This document shows positions 23,055 through 31,968 of a stretch of DNA of 39,266 bases, piece after piece (the first letter of the stretch is position 1; every line of letters begins with the position of its first letter). The stretch spans positions 1 to 39,266 of the forward strand of contig JAJEEE010000078.1 in assembly GCA_022821145.1 (NCBI GenBank), read 5' to 3'. This DNA is from Acidobacteriota bacterium. Lineage in GTDB: Bacteria > Acidobacteriota > Terriglobia > 20CM-2-55-15. The notes below the pieces were generated by a model. It did not search any database. It was not told the origin of the DNA and saw only the letters and a program-made list of their open reading frames with translations. Position numbers and translations under genes: made by a program.

Positions 23055-23180
23055 ATGGTGCGCCTGTTGACTGCCGGGTTCGGCTCGGAAATTCCGGCCC
23101 GTAACATTCGGGTCGAAAACCGGAGGCTCGTCATGCCAACACCGCGACCAGCGGCGTTGCTCGCTCCCAAGGTGAAATAA

Positions 23181-23256
23181 TAGCGGGGTCGCGGCTTTAG
23201 CGGCTCGGCGTTGCCCCCCCGAGCGCCCGTGGCCCCGCTACTTGTTGGCCGAGCCG
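23181..23256. ncRNA. Possible H-type pseudoknot structure
   Basis: Two perfect complementary pairs interlock: TAGCGGGG (23181-23188) with CCCCGCTA (23233-23240), and CGGCTCGGC (23201-23209) with GCCGAGCCG (23248-23256). The order a-b-a'-b' is that of a pseudoknot. It lies in the 471-nt gap upstream of the helicase gene's 3' end, where no protein gene is seen. It could be an untranslated structured RNA, a transposon-end structure or a recombination site. Confidence 0.35.
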
Positions 23257-23404
23257 AATCCGGCACCCGAGCGATGGTATACAAATTGTGACTCTCCGAC
23301 ATCAACCCCATTCTGAGCACAGCCAACGCCATTCTGTAGCCACAGCGCATCGCGTCAATGAGTAGTGACATCGATCACGTACTCCACGATAACCTGTACC
23401 ACGA

Positions 23405-24736
23405 TTACCACAATTGCCCTAAAAAACGCGCGTACGACAAGACCCTCTTATGCATCAAGCGATGGTCGTCGAACTCCCAGACGCGACCCACGTCGCCTCC
23501 CCCAACCGCCGGCCCACGGCTAACTCGCCCAAGAATCTGCTCCCACAATATCGATGACCGTACCGGCGTCGTCAATATCACATCGGTCACGTTCGGACAG
23601 TCGTATCCCGTCGCCAAAATCCGTTTGTTCACCACGACATCGACATCACCAGTCGAAAACTGTCTCAACACCTCGCGTCGTTCCACAGACGACGTAACAT
23701 TCGATACCATACCCACGCGCACACCCCGCGCCCGTATAGCGCCTGCCAACGCATAGCAGTGAGCCAGCGACCCACCGAACACTATCGTACGAGCTTCACG
23801 TCCTAACCCCGCGACCGCCTCAACCACGGACCAAAACCGATGTCGATTCAGAGCCAGTTCATCGACCGACAACGTCCGGGCGTCCAGCCTTCTCACCCTA
23901 ATGCTATCCCATTGCGCCGGCAACCCCAGCGTGTTGACCTGAAGCTTGGACAGCACGCCGCGTTTTATCAGGGCACCAACGGGATCCCCTCCAAGCTCCT
24001 TCGACGTGATCAAGGTATTTCCAAAAAGTTCCCGAAGGTCCTCCCCCTCGTCCTCCACACTGCGACCAGGCGTCGCGCTCAATCCCACAACAGCGGCGCC
24101 ACACCGCAATACATGTCGAACGATCGCCCGGAAGGTCCTCGCGACCGCTTGATGTGCCTCATCGAACACCACGACGTCCGGCCCAAACTTCTCAACTGCG
24201 GCAAGCCGTTTTGACGCCAGTTGAGCGGTGCACAAGGCAACCGTCACACTCGCTCTCCTACCGCCCCTACCAGGAACGTCGTTCACGACTACCTCCACAG
24301 CGGACGTTCCCGGAAACCGATCCCACATATCCTTAATACAGCTGACCGCCTGCTCGACCAACTCCACGGCCGGCGCAATCCATAGCACCCTCTTTACGCG
24401 GCCTCTCTCAATCAATTCCCTGCAAAACCACGTCGCCGTCCTCGTCTTTCCCGCTCCCGTTGGCAACGATACCAGCGCGCCGCCGCCTCCATTGCACGCC
24501 TCCATCCACTCGTGAAGCCTGCTCACGACTTCCCGCTGATATGAAAACAACGGAATCGCCGTCGGCAACGTCAACGTCAGTTTCTCTCGCGACTCCTCTG
24601 CACCCTCCGCCTCATCCTCATCCCCAAATCGATCGCGCCGCAAATACTCAACGGCCAGCTCACGTTCGCGAGCCGAGCCCCCTTGTCGCTCGCTGAGCGG
24701 ACCCTCGAAAAAACGCTCAAGTACTTGAGCCGCCAT
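23405..24736 (-). CDS. SF2 helicase, phosphorothioation-restriction type
   Basis: This 443-residue superfamily 2 helicase has motif Q-like LFSYQREVVSRL, Walker A LVSLPTGAGKT, Walker B VVVFDEAH, motif III GLSATPGR, motif V ILATGYDCP and motif VI QILGRVSRG. Size and architecture fit the family annotated as 'DNA phosphorothioation system restriction enzyme' (TIGR04095), helicases found with dnd/ssp genes. It has no nuclease domain of its own. It starts 6 nt after the DGQHR gene and is the last gene of the operon. In this context it probably translocates on or unwinds unmodified DNA while another subunit cuts. Confidence 0.85.
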   Translation of the reverse strand: MAAQVLERFFEGPLSERQGGSARERELAVEYLRRDRFGDEDEAEGAEESREKLTLTLPTAIPLFSYQREVVSRLHEWMEACNGGGGALVSLPTGAGKTRTATWFCRELIERGRVKRVLWIAPAVELVEQAVSCIKDMWDRFPGTSAVEVVVNDVPGRGGRRASVTVALCTAQLASKRLAAVEKFGPDVVVFDEAHQAVARTFRAIVRHVLRCGAAVVGLSATPGRSVEDEGEDLRELFGNTLITSKELGGDPVGALIKRGVLSKLQVNTLGLPAQWDSIRVRRLDARTLSVDELALNRHRFWSVVEAVAGLGREARTIVFGGSLAHCYALAGAIRARGVRVGMVSNVTSSVERREVLRQFSTGDVDVVVNKRILATGYDCPNVTDVILTTPVRSSILWEQILGRVSRGPAVGGGDVGRVWEFDDHRLMHKRVLSYARFLGQLW

Positions 24737-24742
24737 ATTTCA

Positions 24743-26764
24743 TCAACCGACTAGACTGTTCCACAACCAAGCGACCCTAGGCTTCATCACCGCCCACTTC
24801 TTGTCGTCATCCTGCGCGTCCGCCGAGTCACCGCGCATTTTGCAAATTCGCGCACCTATCGACTGCTCCGGCACGAAAAGCCGATTTAGGCATTGATCCA
24901 ATTTCAAGTCGAGGCCCGACTCCGCAGTCTCAGCGCGTTCCATCAATTTCTCGAAGTCCCCTTGGCCTAACCCCTCGATCTTGTGATAGATCCAAAAGTG
25001 TCCCACCAATAACAGTAAGTCAGAGGCCCTCACTGCCGCCCCCTGAGTGAAGTCGATCGGGCCCTGTGGATCCTGGAACGAGCACAACCAAAACCGATCG
25101 AACGTTTCGTTTTCTTCATCGCAAGGAAACTCGAATCCTGGCTCCAAAAATCCCGGTTCTTTCACAATTAACGTGTTCAAAGCTTCAACGAGCCGACTCG
25201 CCCGTTCCTCCTGAAGACTCACTACCGTACCGGCCTCCTCATCGACTTCCTCCGCCGGCGCATCGATTTCTATCGCGTCCTCATCTCCCAACACTGCGAC
25301 AATTTGTCTAGTGACCTTGGTATACGCCACGAAAGCCAGAAACAAAGCTCGGTGAAAGACTACCGCAAACGCTAACGGATACCTGTCCTTGACCTTCTCG
25401 CACTCCGTCACAGAGTTAAACAAGTCCGTTCCCGCTATCGGATTCTGCAGTCTATTGGCCAACTCATTTTCATACTTCAACAAAAGAGCCGTCGCCTTCG
25501 CCGCCCCCTTCGCGCTCTCCGCACTCGCCTTCAATGCAAACCAGTTACAAAATTCCGGCGACAACGTTCCGTACGTCGCCCGGACGTCGATCAGCTTCCG
25601 ATACGGGACCATTTGCGTCAAAAGAGTGGTAACGGGTTTCGACCATTCGGATCTAAAGCCATCCGCAATCTGCCGAAGTTCATCGACCGGCTCCTCCACG
25701 AAACTGAACGGCCGCTTATGACGATCACATTCTTTAAGACGCTGCCGCGCCATTTCTAAATCTAAACCCAAATTCTTCTCGAGCCGCCCGATCAGTCTGT
25801 CGATCTCGTCATGCGCCATGGGGTCTTCGAACGGCCTTATCGCCAATATCTTGGACACGGCCCAATCCATTCCCAAAATCGTCGCCAAGTACGGCCCATC
25901 ACCGAAAAGCGCCCGTTCCGTGTGCCAGTCCACTAACGACAACGGAAGTCGCGGGAGCGTTTCCTCCAACTCGGCCTTCCCTTCGACAAGCTGATCTCCG
26001 ATGATCGCGCGCACGCAGATCGACACCGGATCGCGATCGTCGAGCAGGATTTGTCGAGCACGACTTACTGTCTGCGCATGCTTATTCAAATCAATGAACA
26101 GACGGCGAAGCGTGTCGATCACAGACTGCCGTCCGCTCCGCGGAAACCCGAGGTCTGGATGAAGCACGATCAAGATCACCGGCACGGACGACGAGGTGCC
26201 TGCCTGCCCGAGTTCCTTAATCGCAGCAAGCCGGTGCTGCCCGTCGATCGCGACCGCACAGACTTCGTTCGTGTTCCAGCATATCTGCCCCAATCGTGCG
26301 TTGTCTTCTATTGGGTCCGACCACCCTCCCCAATAACCGCAAGTCACTGGTCCAAAACGACGCACCCGGTCTGCCGGGAAGTGCTGTTGGTTCTCAAGCT
26401 CCGGCGCATGCCATCCTTTCGACGCCGAAAAATCGCCGACGGTGTCTCCGTGAAATGGCAACAGCGCGATCGTTAGTGAGTTGAAAAAGTGGGGCTCCTC
26501 CTGCTGCTTAAGATATGGAACGATTTTTCGCTCGACGCGGCGCCAGTCGATATCGCGCTGGAATAGCTCCTCGATTCTCCAGTTCATGCTAGAGGCGCCT
26601 GGCATTTCTGTGACGAGAACAAGATACCTCGCGATGTCGTCGAAACTCATCGACACTTGAAAATATGGGACGTGGAGCTGTGAATGACTATAGCGACCGA
26701 AAATGAAGTCAAAATTCGGTGTCTTTCGAATAGTTGTTGCGGGTCGCGGTTGATCCATCATCAC
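24743..26764 (-). CDS. DGQHR/DndB-like protein
   Basis: This 673-residue protein contains the signature AIDGQHRLAAIKEL near residue 175, the DGQHR motif shared by DndB, SspE-type DUF262 proteins and ParB-like folds. Upstream is YFQVSMSFDDIARYLVLV; the C-terminal ~300 residues are helical and acidic and have no recognised domain. DndB proteins bind DNA and regulate dnd loci or help discriminate modified DNA; the extra length here suggests an added interaction module. Base composition is visibly lower in GC than the left arm of the window. Gaps of 6 nt on both sides tie it to the GIY-YIG and helicase genes. Confidence 0.82.
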   Translation of the reverse strand: MMMDQPRPATTIRKTPNFDFIFGRYSHSQLHVPYFQVSMSFDDIARYLVLVTEMPGASSMNWRIEELFQRDIDWRRVERKIVPYLKQQEEPHFFNSLTIALLPFHGDTVGDFSASKGWHAPELENQQHFPADRVRRFGPVTCGYWGGWSDPIEDNARLGQICWNTNEVCAVAIDGQHRLAAIKELGQAGTSSSVPVILIVLHPDLGFPRSGRQSVIDTLRRLFIDLNKHAQTVSRARQILLDDRDPVSICVRAIIGDQLVEGKAELEETLPRLPLSLVDWHTERALFGDGPYLATILGMDWAVSKILAIRPFEDPMAHDEIDRLIGRLEKNLGLDLEMARQRLKECDRHKRPFSFVEEPVDELRQIADGFRSEWSKPVTTLLTQMVPYRKLIDVRATYGTLSPEFCNWFALKASAESAKGAAKATALLLKYENELANRLQNPIAGTDLFNSVTECEKVKDRYPLAFAVVFHRALFLAFVAYTKVTRQIVAVLGDEDAIEIDAPAEEVDEEAGTVVSLQEERASRLVEALNTLIVKEPGFLEPGFEFPCDEENETFDRFWLCSFQDPQGPIDFTQGAAVRASDLLLLVGHFWIYHKIEGLGQGDFEKLMERAETAESGLDLKLDQCLNRLFVPEQSIGARICKMRGDSADAQDDDKKWAVMKPRVAWLWNSLVG

Positions 26765-26770
26765 ACTCCT

Positions 26771-27379
26771 TCACCCCGGACGTTCCGTCCCGAATGGGGC
26801 GAGAACTCTCTGCGTTATCAGCTCCAACAACTCCAGAAGGACGCGACTCTCATCGGACAAACTCGCCGACTCCGAGACCTGCAAATAACGCAGGTCGAGA
26901 TCTTCCCACGCCAATGCAAGTGTGTCACGAACGTATGAATATAGTTGAGTATCGCCCTTCAGGTGCTGGCCCACGCGTGCCCGCAGGTCGCCGGTTTGCC
27001 CAACATAGATCGGCGGAGTGAACTGCGAAAGTCCCTCTACGTATCGCACGAACAGCTTCCGGCGGTCGGCCCGGCGTACCGCTTCGTCAAGGGTCCGCGC
27101 CTTTTCGGGAGTCAATCCCCCGCCGCCCAACTGCAAGCCGTCGGTCCACACGCAGTGGGTCAACTGCTTACGTTTTATACGCGCAGCCGGCTGTTCCACG
27201 ACCTCGTTGATCCACTCCTCGCACGCATCGGCGCTAGAAATAGATCGCTCCGGTGCGACGATCCGACGGCGCCATAGATACAAAGCCGGCGTGCTCGGAA
27301 GTAGTTCGTGGAGCGCGCGGTTCTCGGCCACGTCGAGTAGTTCACCCCCAGAAACAGACTTCCATCGGAATCGTGACAT
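26771..27379 (-). CDS. GIY-YIG nuclease-domain protein
   Basis: This 202-residue protein carries PIYVGQTGDLRARVGQHLKG, the second half of a GIY-YIG nuclease with the catalytic Arg. An earlier PALYLWRRRI at residues 31-40 is a candidate for the GIY strand, about 95 residues away, which is longer than usual and implies an insertion. The Glu-rich LLELLELITQRVLAPFG fits the catalytic Glu helix. GIY-YIG enzymes make single-strand or staggered cuts with a divalent metal. It is the first gene of a three-gene operon with the DGQHR protein and helicase, so it probably supplies the cutting activity. Confidence 0.75.
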   Translation of the reverse strand: MSRFRWKSVSGGELLDVAENRALHELLPSTPALYLWRRRIVAPERSISSADACEEWINEVVEQPAARIKRKQLTHCVWTDGLQLGGGGLTPEKARTLDEAVRRADRRKLFVRYVEGLSQFTPPIYVGQTGDLRARVGQHLKGDTQLYSYVRDTLALAWEDLDLRYLQVSESASLSDESRVLLELLELITQRVLAPFGTERPG

Positions 27380-27667
27380 GGCTTAAGGCGCTAGCGGCCG
27401 ACCAGGTGCCGGGGTCCCGTCCAACGTGCTAAACTCACCGTACCTATTTTGGCAGAACACAAACGAATTCTTCAACAGGCTGTCGCAGGCTGCGGAATGC
27501 GCACGTCGCCAACTGTGTGTCGTTCCTTTTATCGATTGCCGTCCAACGTCTGTCTCCCAATAGCGGGGACGATAGGGCTCGGCTTCTCAGTTCTGCCGAA
27601 ACGCGCTTCTACACATGCGCAGTCATGGCCTGGAAGCCTGCGCGATACGTCGCTGGTCGACGCCCCT
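27380..27667 (-). promoter_or_regulatory. Intergenic gap separating modification and effector genes
   Basis: This 288-nt gap between the sspD-like and GIY-YIG genes holds no protein gene. On the minus strand, TTGAAG (complement of 27470-27475) with CAAAAT 18 nt downstream is a possible promoter for the effector operon. It is the only sizeable break in the defence island, so separate control of the two halves is likely. Confidence 0.4.
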
Positions 27668-28456
27668 CTATAAGTCACAGACAATACATGCGCGTTGCTC
27701 GGGATTGTCGTCGGCATCTGCGAAAGTCTCGAAAAGCGTCTCGTTCGATCGGTTTTTGGTCGGAGGGGATTGCTCGCGCGCGATCACTTCGTCCGATCGC
27801 TTTGCGAGCTGTTCCAGAGTCTCGCCCTGCGACCAAGTGTAACTACGTCGCGTTTCAGGGTCGTATTTTTCGTACTGTGCCGCTTTCTCGAACAGGTCAG
27901 GATGCCTTTGCTTCAGTCCCACCCACTCGATCTTTCTCTGAAAAAAACAAAAGTAACAGCCGGATCGGCTCCGCCACTGGTAATACTCTGGAAGGCCTAA
28001 TCCGGACTCATCCAATATGCGAAAAACGTCGTCTCGCGTCATTCCCTTCTCTTTGAACGGGTACACGGGCTTGATATTGTGATTCGAGGAGATGTAACCC
28101 TCGCGGTTTTCGTCAGCTCTAATCCCTATGTAGGAATAGACGATGTCGTCCCCGACGTATCGCTCGAACGGAATGATCTTGAGCATGCGCGTGCACCAGC
28201 GAGCCTGCGGCGATGGCAAATAGCCGCCATACATCTCAAGCCAGTGATCGAAGTCCAGATCGGAATTCAGTACGACAATCTTCTTCCCCAGGTAGGCTTC
28301 TATTTTTTGCAGGTACTCGTACGTCTCCTTCAACTCCTTGCCCGTGTCGCAAAACACGTATTCCATCTCGGGAATCCGGTCGCGCATGTAGATGGCCAAC
28401 GCGGTGCTGTCCTTGCCACCGGAAAGACTCAAGATGTGCCGTACCTTCTCGGTCAT
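27668..28456 (-). CDS. sspD: SspD/DndC-like phosphorothioation sulfurtransferase
   Basis: This 262-residue PAPS-reductase-family ATP pyrophosphatase has the PP-loop SLSGGKDSTALA at residues 10-21. It is Cys-rich: RWCTRMLK, RSGCYFCFFQRK and the C-terminal ACIVCDL, consistent with a 4Fe-4S cluster as in DndC. These enzymes activate DNA phosphate with ATP and transfer sulfur to the backbone. DndC is longer; size and neighbours (DUF4007 and a large ATPase) favour the SspD role in single-strand phosphorothioation. Its ATG overlaps the stop of the ATPase gene (ATGA, 28453-28456), so the two are translationally coupled. Confidence 0.82.
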   Translation of the reverse strand: MTEKVRHILSLSGGKDSTALAIYMRDRIPEMEYVFCDTGKELKETYEYLQKIEAYLGKKIVVLNSDLDFDHWLEMYGGYLPSPQARWCTRMLKIIPFERYVGDDIVYSYIGIRADENREGYISSNHNIKPVYPFKEKGMTRDDVFRILDESGLGLPEYYQWRSRSGCYFCFFQRKIEWVGLKQRHPDLFEKAAQYEKYDPETRRSYTWSQGETLEQLAKRSDEVIAREQSPPTKNRSNETLFETFADADDNPEQRACIVCDL

Positions 28457-31400
28457 AGGTCCTCCATCAACAGCTCGAGGATAGCGCGCTTCTTCTGTTC
28501 AGCCGACAACGAAACACGAGTCACGTTGTTGTATAGCCGCTTCTTGAGTCGCTTCGCGCTGCCGTTGAGTTCCACGTGCTGGAGAATCTGTTCATGCTGG
28601 CGTCCACGCACGGAGTCCACGAGGACACGATCATATCCGGACCAGTCCTCGGAGTCAGCCGTTCGCGTCAGAACTTCCTTCAGGGATTGTGCGTCCCGGA
28701 TCTTCTGAGCGAGCTGGGACATTCCGAGCACGAATTCCTTTTCGTCGTCATCGCGCCAGAATGCGGGCGGTGTGCCGCGAATCACCGATGACACCGACTC
28801 GACCCACTCCCGCTCGGGTTGATCCACGTCGGCGGCACGGAGCAGGAATGCCTTGAGCTGTGTCTCGTTCGTGACGCCGTACAACTGCTCCTGCAGTGAT
28901 TTGAACGACTTCCTCAGACCAGCAGTGCCGACAACCAGCCCCAAGCGAGCCTTGATCTCGTCGACGAGACGCGCCAGCAACTCCGGATAGGCGCGGTTGA
29001 CTTCGGACAGCGCCTTCGTCAGTCCGGATACGAATTTGCGGTCGTTCGTGCTGATTCTCGTGGCGCTCCCGTCCGCGGCAATGGGTTGGCAACCCAAAGC
29101 GTTGGGCAGGTCCTCGAATATCAGTTGCTCGGGCGCTTTCGCCGCCATCAAACGCCGGCGGACCTCGATCGTCGTCTCTGAAAGCTGTTGGGTCTTCAAC
29201 GCGAACGCCGGAAGACCATGCATCCAGCGATAGACGGCTCTCAGAACGGACTCGAAGGCGTCGCCCACCTCTACGCCAAGACTCTTCTCGAGTTCTTTGG
29301 AGAGCTTGGACATCACCAGCGCTCGACGCCCGGTCAGCGCGATGTATCGGAAGAAGAAACGGTCGGGGCTCTTCAGGAGCTTCTCGACGACTTCCGGTGA
29401 CCATTCGCGGATGAACATTGTCCCGTCGTACAGGGCCACGGAATGCCGCCGGCTCGCGAACACGACGAACATGAGGATGGGGATGACGCCTGAACGGAGC
29501 CCGTACGGCGGAGCGGACAGGACATCGACGACGTCCGAAATCTGCCGCGGGGAATCCACCGCGGATTCCAATATCTTCTCGATCTCCCGCCAAGTCGCGT
29601 TCAGCCCGGAATTCTTTCGTGTGGGCGCCTTGTAGGTCCACGCGTCCGCGTCGCCTCGAACGTGGATTCCAGTCGACCGGAGGACGCCGCGGTAGATGGC
29701 CATCTCCGGCGGGAACCCTTCGATACCGAGGTTCTCCTTGTCGCCGTTCTGCAAGATACACTGGATCAGCCGCTTGCGCGCCGTCACGATCGTTCCGCTG
29801 AGATGATTCCGGCTGATCATCTCGTTCCGAATGACCGGCGTCTTCGGATACGCTTGGTCGCAAGCCGTGGACACCAAGCGGTTGGCCTCTGCCGCGCTGC
29901 GCGGCTGATGCTCCTCGCCAGCGCTGAGATGCCAGGTGGAGCCGGCCCGGTTCGGATCCGACAGGCCGCCGACGATGCCCCGGAAATGCGCCTCGGCGAT
30001 CGCGAGTCGTTCCGACAACTCGCGCTGCGCCACCGCGTCGTCGCGAAGCTCGCCACTTTTGTCCAACACGTTCTGAATCGCAACGAAGTCCAGCAATGCC
30101 TCCGAGAACGGCAACGGGCGCTTCGGGAGAACGCAGATGACGGCCGAGTTCCAATTCGACACGGCGATTTTCCGGCACGCCTCGAGCTCCTCGCTCGTCC
30201 GACACAGGACGTAACAGATGAGCCCGTCGGCGGCATGGCCCGCATCGAGGATCCAATTCTTGAAGGCGAGTTCCTTCAACTCGGCGACCGACATGTACCG
30301 GCCCTGATAGAACCGCGTGATGCCGTATTTGTGGCTGTGGCGGCGCGCCACCGTCGCGGCGGCCGGGTATTGCCGACCCAGATAGTCGGCGGCGTCGAAA
30401 TTCGCTTGGAGCGATTCTTTCTCCGCGTCGACCCGGGCGTCGACGTCGAAATCGCTTCCTTCCCACACGCGATACTCGTTGGCGAATCGGCGGAAGACGA
30501 GGATCTTCGCGCCCACCAATTCGTCGAGACATTCGCGCAGTTCCCCGCGGCCGTCCGGGCCGACGTTCAATGCGAACGCCAACATTTCCTCCGACGCGGC
30601 CAGGAGCGTCGGAAGGCCGACCAGGTTGAGCAGGCCGATCGTCTTGACGACTCTATAGGCGAGATCCGGTCGATCGCCCAGCCGGCCCAACGCCGTGTCG
30701 ATTTCGATGTACCGGCGGCCGGCGATTCCCGCGTTGGCGTCTTGCCGCAGTGAGCCGACGAAGTAGTCGTACAGCCGGTCCGCCGTCAGGTAGGGAATGT
30801 CTCCCGGGTTCCAGCGCTTCGCCGTCAGGTAGTCCTTCAGCCCGTAGGGCTCGGTCGAACACAGAAACGTGTAGATGCTGCGCTCGTTCTGCGCGGCGCG
30901 TCCGGACAATCGGGGCAGCAGGTAAATCGTCAGCGGATGGAGCGGGTAGCAACGCTCGAACAGCGTCTGCCAATAGCCCGTGTCGCCCAGCTTGCTGAAG
31001 GCCGGGTGCTCCAATGCCGACGCCGCCGCTCGTGCCGAGGAATCTCGGATCAGGCGTCCGATATCGTCCCCGCCGATGCTCCGAAGGCAATCGGCCATGG
31101 CCCGAAAAGACGCAGTGGGGTCGGCCGTGAAGTCGAATTCCCGGAAACGCCCCTGGATTTTCTCCCATTCCCGCGTCTGGTGCCGGGGCAGACCGCTCAC
31201 GTAGCGATCGAAGTTCTGATGCGCCAGCAGCCACAAGTGAAGCTGCGGCGCTTCGGCACGGGCGGCCAGCTCTGCCAGGCTCTGCAAGACGAACAGGTCC
31301 GTGGCGCCGCCCGTCATCGCGGCGTTCTCGAGATACTTCCCGAACTCGTCAATGGCGATGATCAGGCCGCTGGACTTCCGGCCGGCGTCGGCGAGGGCGT

Positions 31401-31968
31401 CCTGGAACACTTCGACCACATCCCCGGCGCGAACATCGTCTTCGAAGTCAAGCAGCCGCTTGAGCTTGGCCTGCGTCGGTCGCCGCGCCCACCCCTTCGT
31501 TCCCGTGTCGCCGGACATCGCGCGACGCAGGCCATGGAGCAGGCCGCGTTCGATGGAGCCCCTCTGGCCGTGAACCAGAACGGGTACGTACGACTTGCCG
31601 GCCTGGACGATACCGTCGTCGAGTCGAGCCTCGACCTCAGGCGACTCGGCCTGGAGCCGTTCGCGGCAACGCCGCATCCACGGATCGTCCCAACCCTTGC
31701 TGAACCCGATGGTGGCGAAGAGAGCGAATATGGACTTGCCGGAACCGTACGGCGCGACGACGAACCAGGCCCGGTCCCTGGCTTTCGGTTCCGTGCTGTC
31801 GATCCAGTGCTCCAGCAGCGTGTAGCTCTTGGGACCGAACGTATAGGTCGGAACGTCCGCCGTGTCGGCGATGTCGAAGGATGGATTCACCGATCGGACG
31901 AAACGGCTCTCCACGTCGAAATACGCGGAAAGAGGGCGGTTCATCGATACGACGTTCGACTTAGGCAC
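28453..31968 (-). CDS. sspC: Large P-loop ATPase, SspC-like
   Basis: This 1171-residue protein has Walker A VVAPYGSGKSIF at about residues 70-81 and Walker B SGLIIAIDEFGKYL near 200, followed by a sensor-like LHLWLLAHQNFDRYV. The long remainder is helical, with no nuclease motif seen. The layout resembles BrxC/PglY-type DNA-associated ATPases. Its position between DUF4007 and the PAPS-reductase gene identifies it as the probable SspC subunit, which powers access of the sulfur-transfer machinery to DNA. It overlaps the upstream DUF4007 gene by 8 nt and the downstream sspD-like gene by 4 nt, the tightest coupling in the window. Confidence 0.75.
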   Translation of the reverse strand: MPKSNVVSMNRPLSAYFDVESRFVRSVNPSFDIADTADVPTYTFGPKSYTLLEHWIDSTEPKARDRAWFVVAPYGSGKSIFALFATIGFSKGWDDPWMRRCRERLQAESPEVEARLDDGIVQAGKSYVPVLVHGQRGSIERGLLHGLRRAMSGDTGTKGWARRPTQAKLKRLLDFEDDVRAGDVVEVFQDALADAGRKSSGLIIAIDEFGKYLENAAMTGGATDLFVLQSLAELAARAEAPQLHLWLLAHQNFDRYVSGLPRHQTREWEKIQGRFREFDFTADPTASFRAMADCLRSIGGDDIGRLIRDSSARAAASALEHPAFSKLGDTGYWQTLFERCYPLHPLTIYLLPRLSGRAAQNERSIYTFLCSTEPYGLKDYLTAKRWNPGDIPYLTADRLYDYFVGSLRQDANAGIAGRRYIEIDTALGRLGDRPDLAYRVVKTIGLLNLVGLPTLLAASEEMLAFALNVGPDGRGELRECLDELVGAKILVFRRFANEYRVWEGSDFDVDARVDAEKESLQANFDAADYLGRQYPAAATVARRHSHKYGITRFYQGRYMSVAELKELAFKNWILDAGHAADGLICYVLCRTSEELEACRKIAVSNWNSAVICVLPKRPLPFSEALLDFVAIQNVLDKSGELRDDAVAQRELSERLAIAEAHFRGIVGGLSDPNRAGSTWHLSAGEEHQPRSAAEANRLVSTACDQAYPKTPVIRNEMISRNHLSGTIVTARKRLIQCILQNGDKENLGIEGFPPEMAIYRGVLRSTGIHVRGDADAWTYKAPTRKNSGLNATWREIEKILESAVDSPRQISDVVDVLSAPPYGLRSGVIPILMFVVFASRRHSVALYDGTMFIREWSPEVVEKLLKSPDRFFFRYIALTGRRALVMSKLSKELEKSLGVEVGDAFESVLRAVYRWMHGLPAFALKTQQLSETTIEVRRRLMAAKAPEQLIFEDLPNALGCQPIAADGSATRISTNDRKFVSGLTKALSEVNRAYPELLARLVDEIKARLGLVVGTAGLRKSFKSLQEQLYGVTNETQLKAFLLRAADVDQPEREWVESVSSVIRGTPPAFWRDDDEKEFVLGMSQLAQKIRDAQSLKEVLTRTADSEDWSGYDRVLVDSVRGRQHEQILQHVELNGSAKRLKKRLYNNVTRVSLSAEQKKRAILELLMEDL

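Noticed and set aside
24743-26764. The DGQHR protein as SspE
   Set aside because: SspE has a C-terminal DUF1524/HNH nuclease; no HNH-type motif is visible in the C-terminal part here.
29662-30753. 363-codon plus-strand frame inside the ATPase gene
   Set aside because: Antisense shadow; the minus-strand product has Walker motifs and coupled neighbours.
28453-31968. The large ATPase as DndD or BREX BrxC
   Set aside because: No SMC-type coiled coils and hook of DndD, and no other BREX genes; DUF4007 and PAPS-reductase neighbours fit SspC better, although fold similarity to BrxC remains possible.
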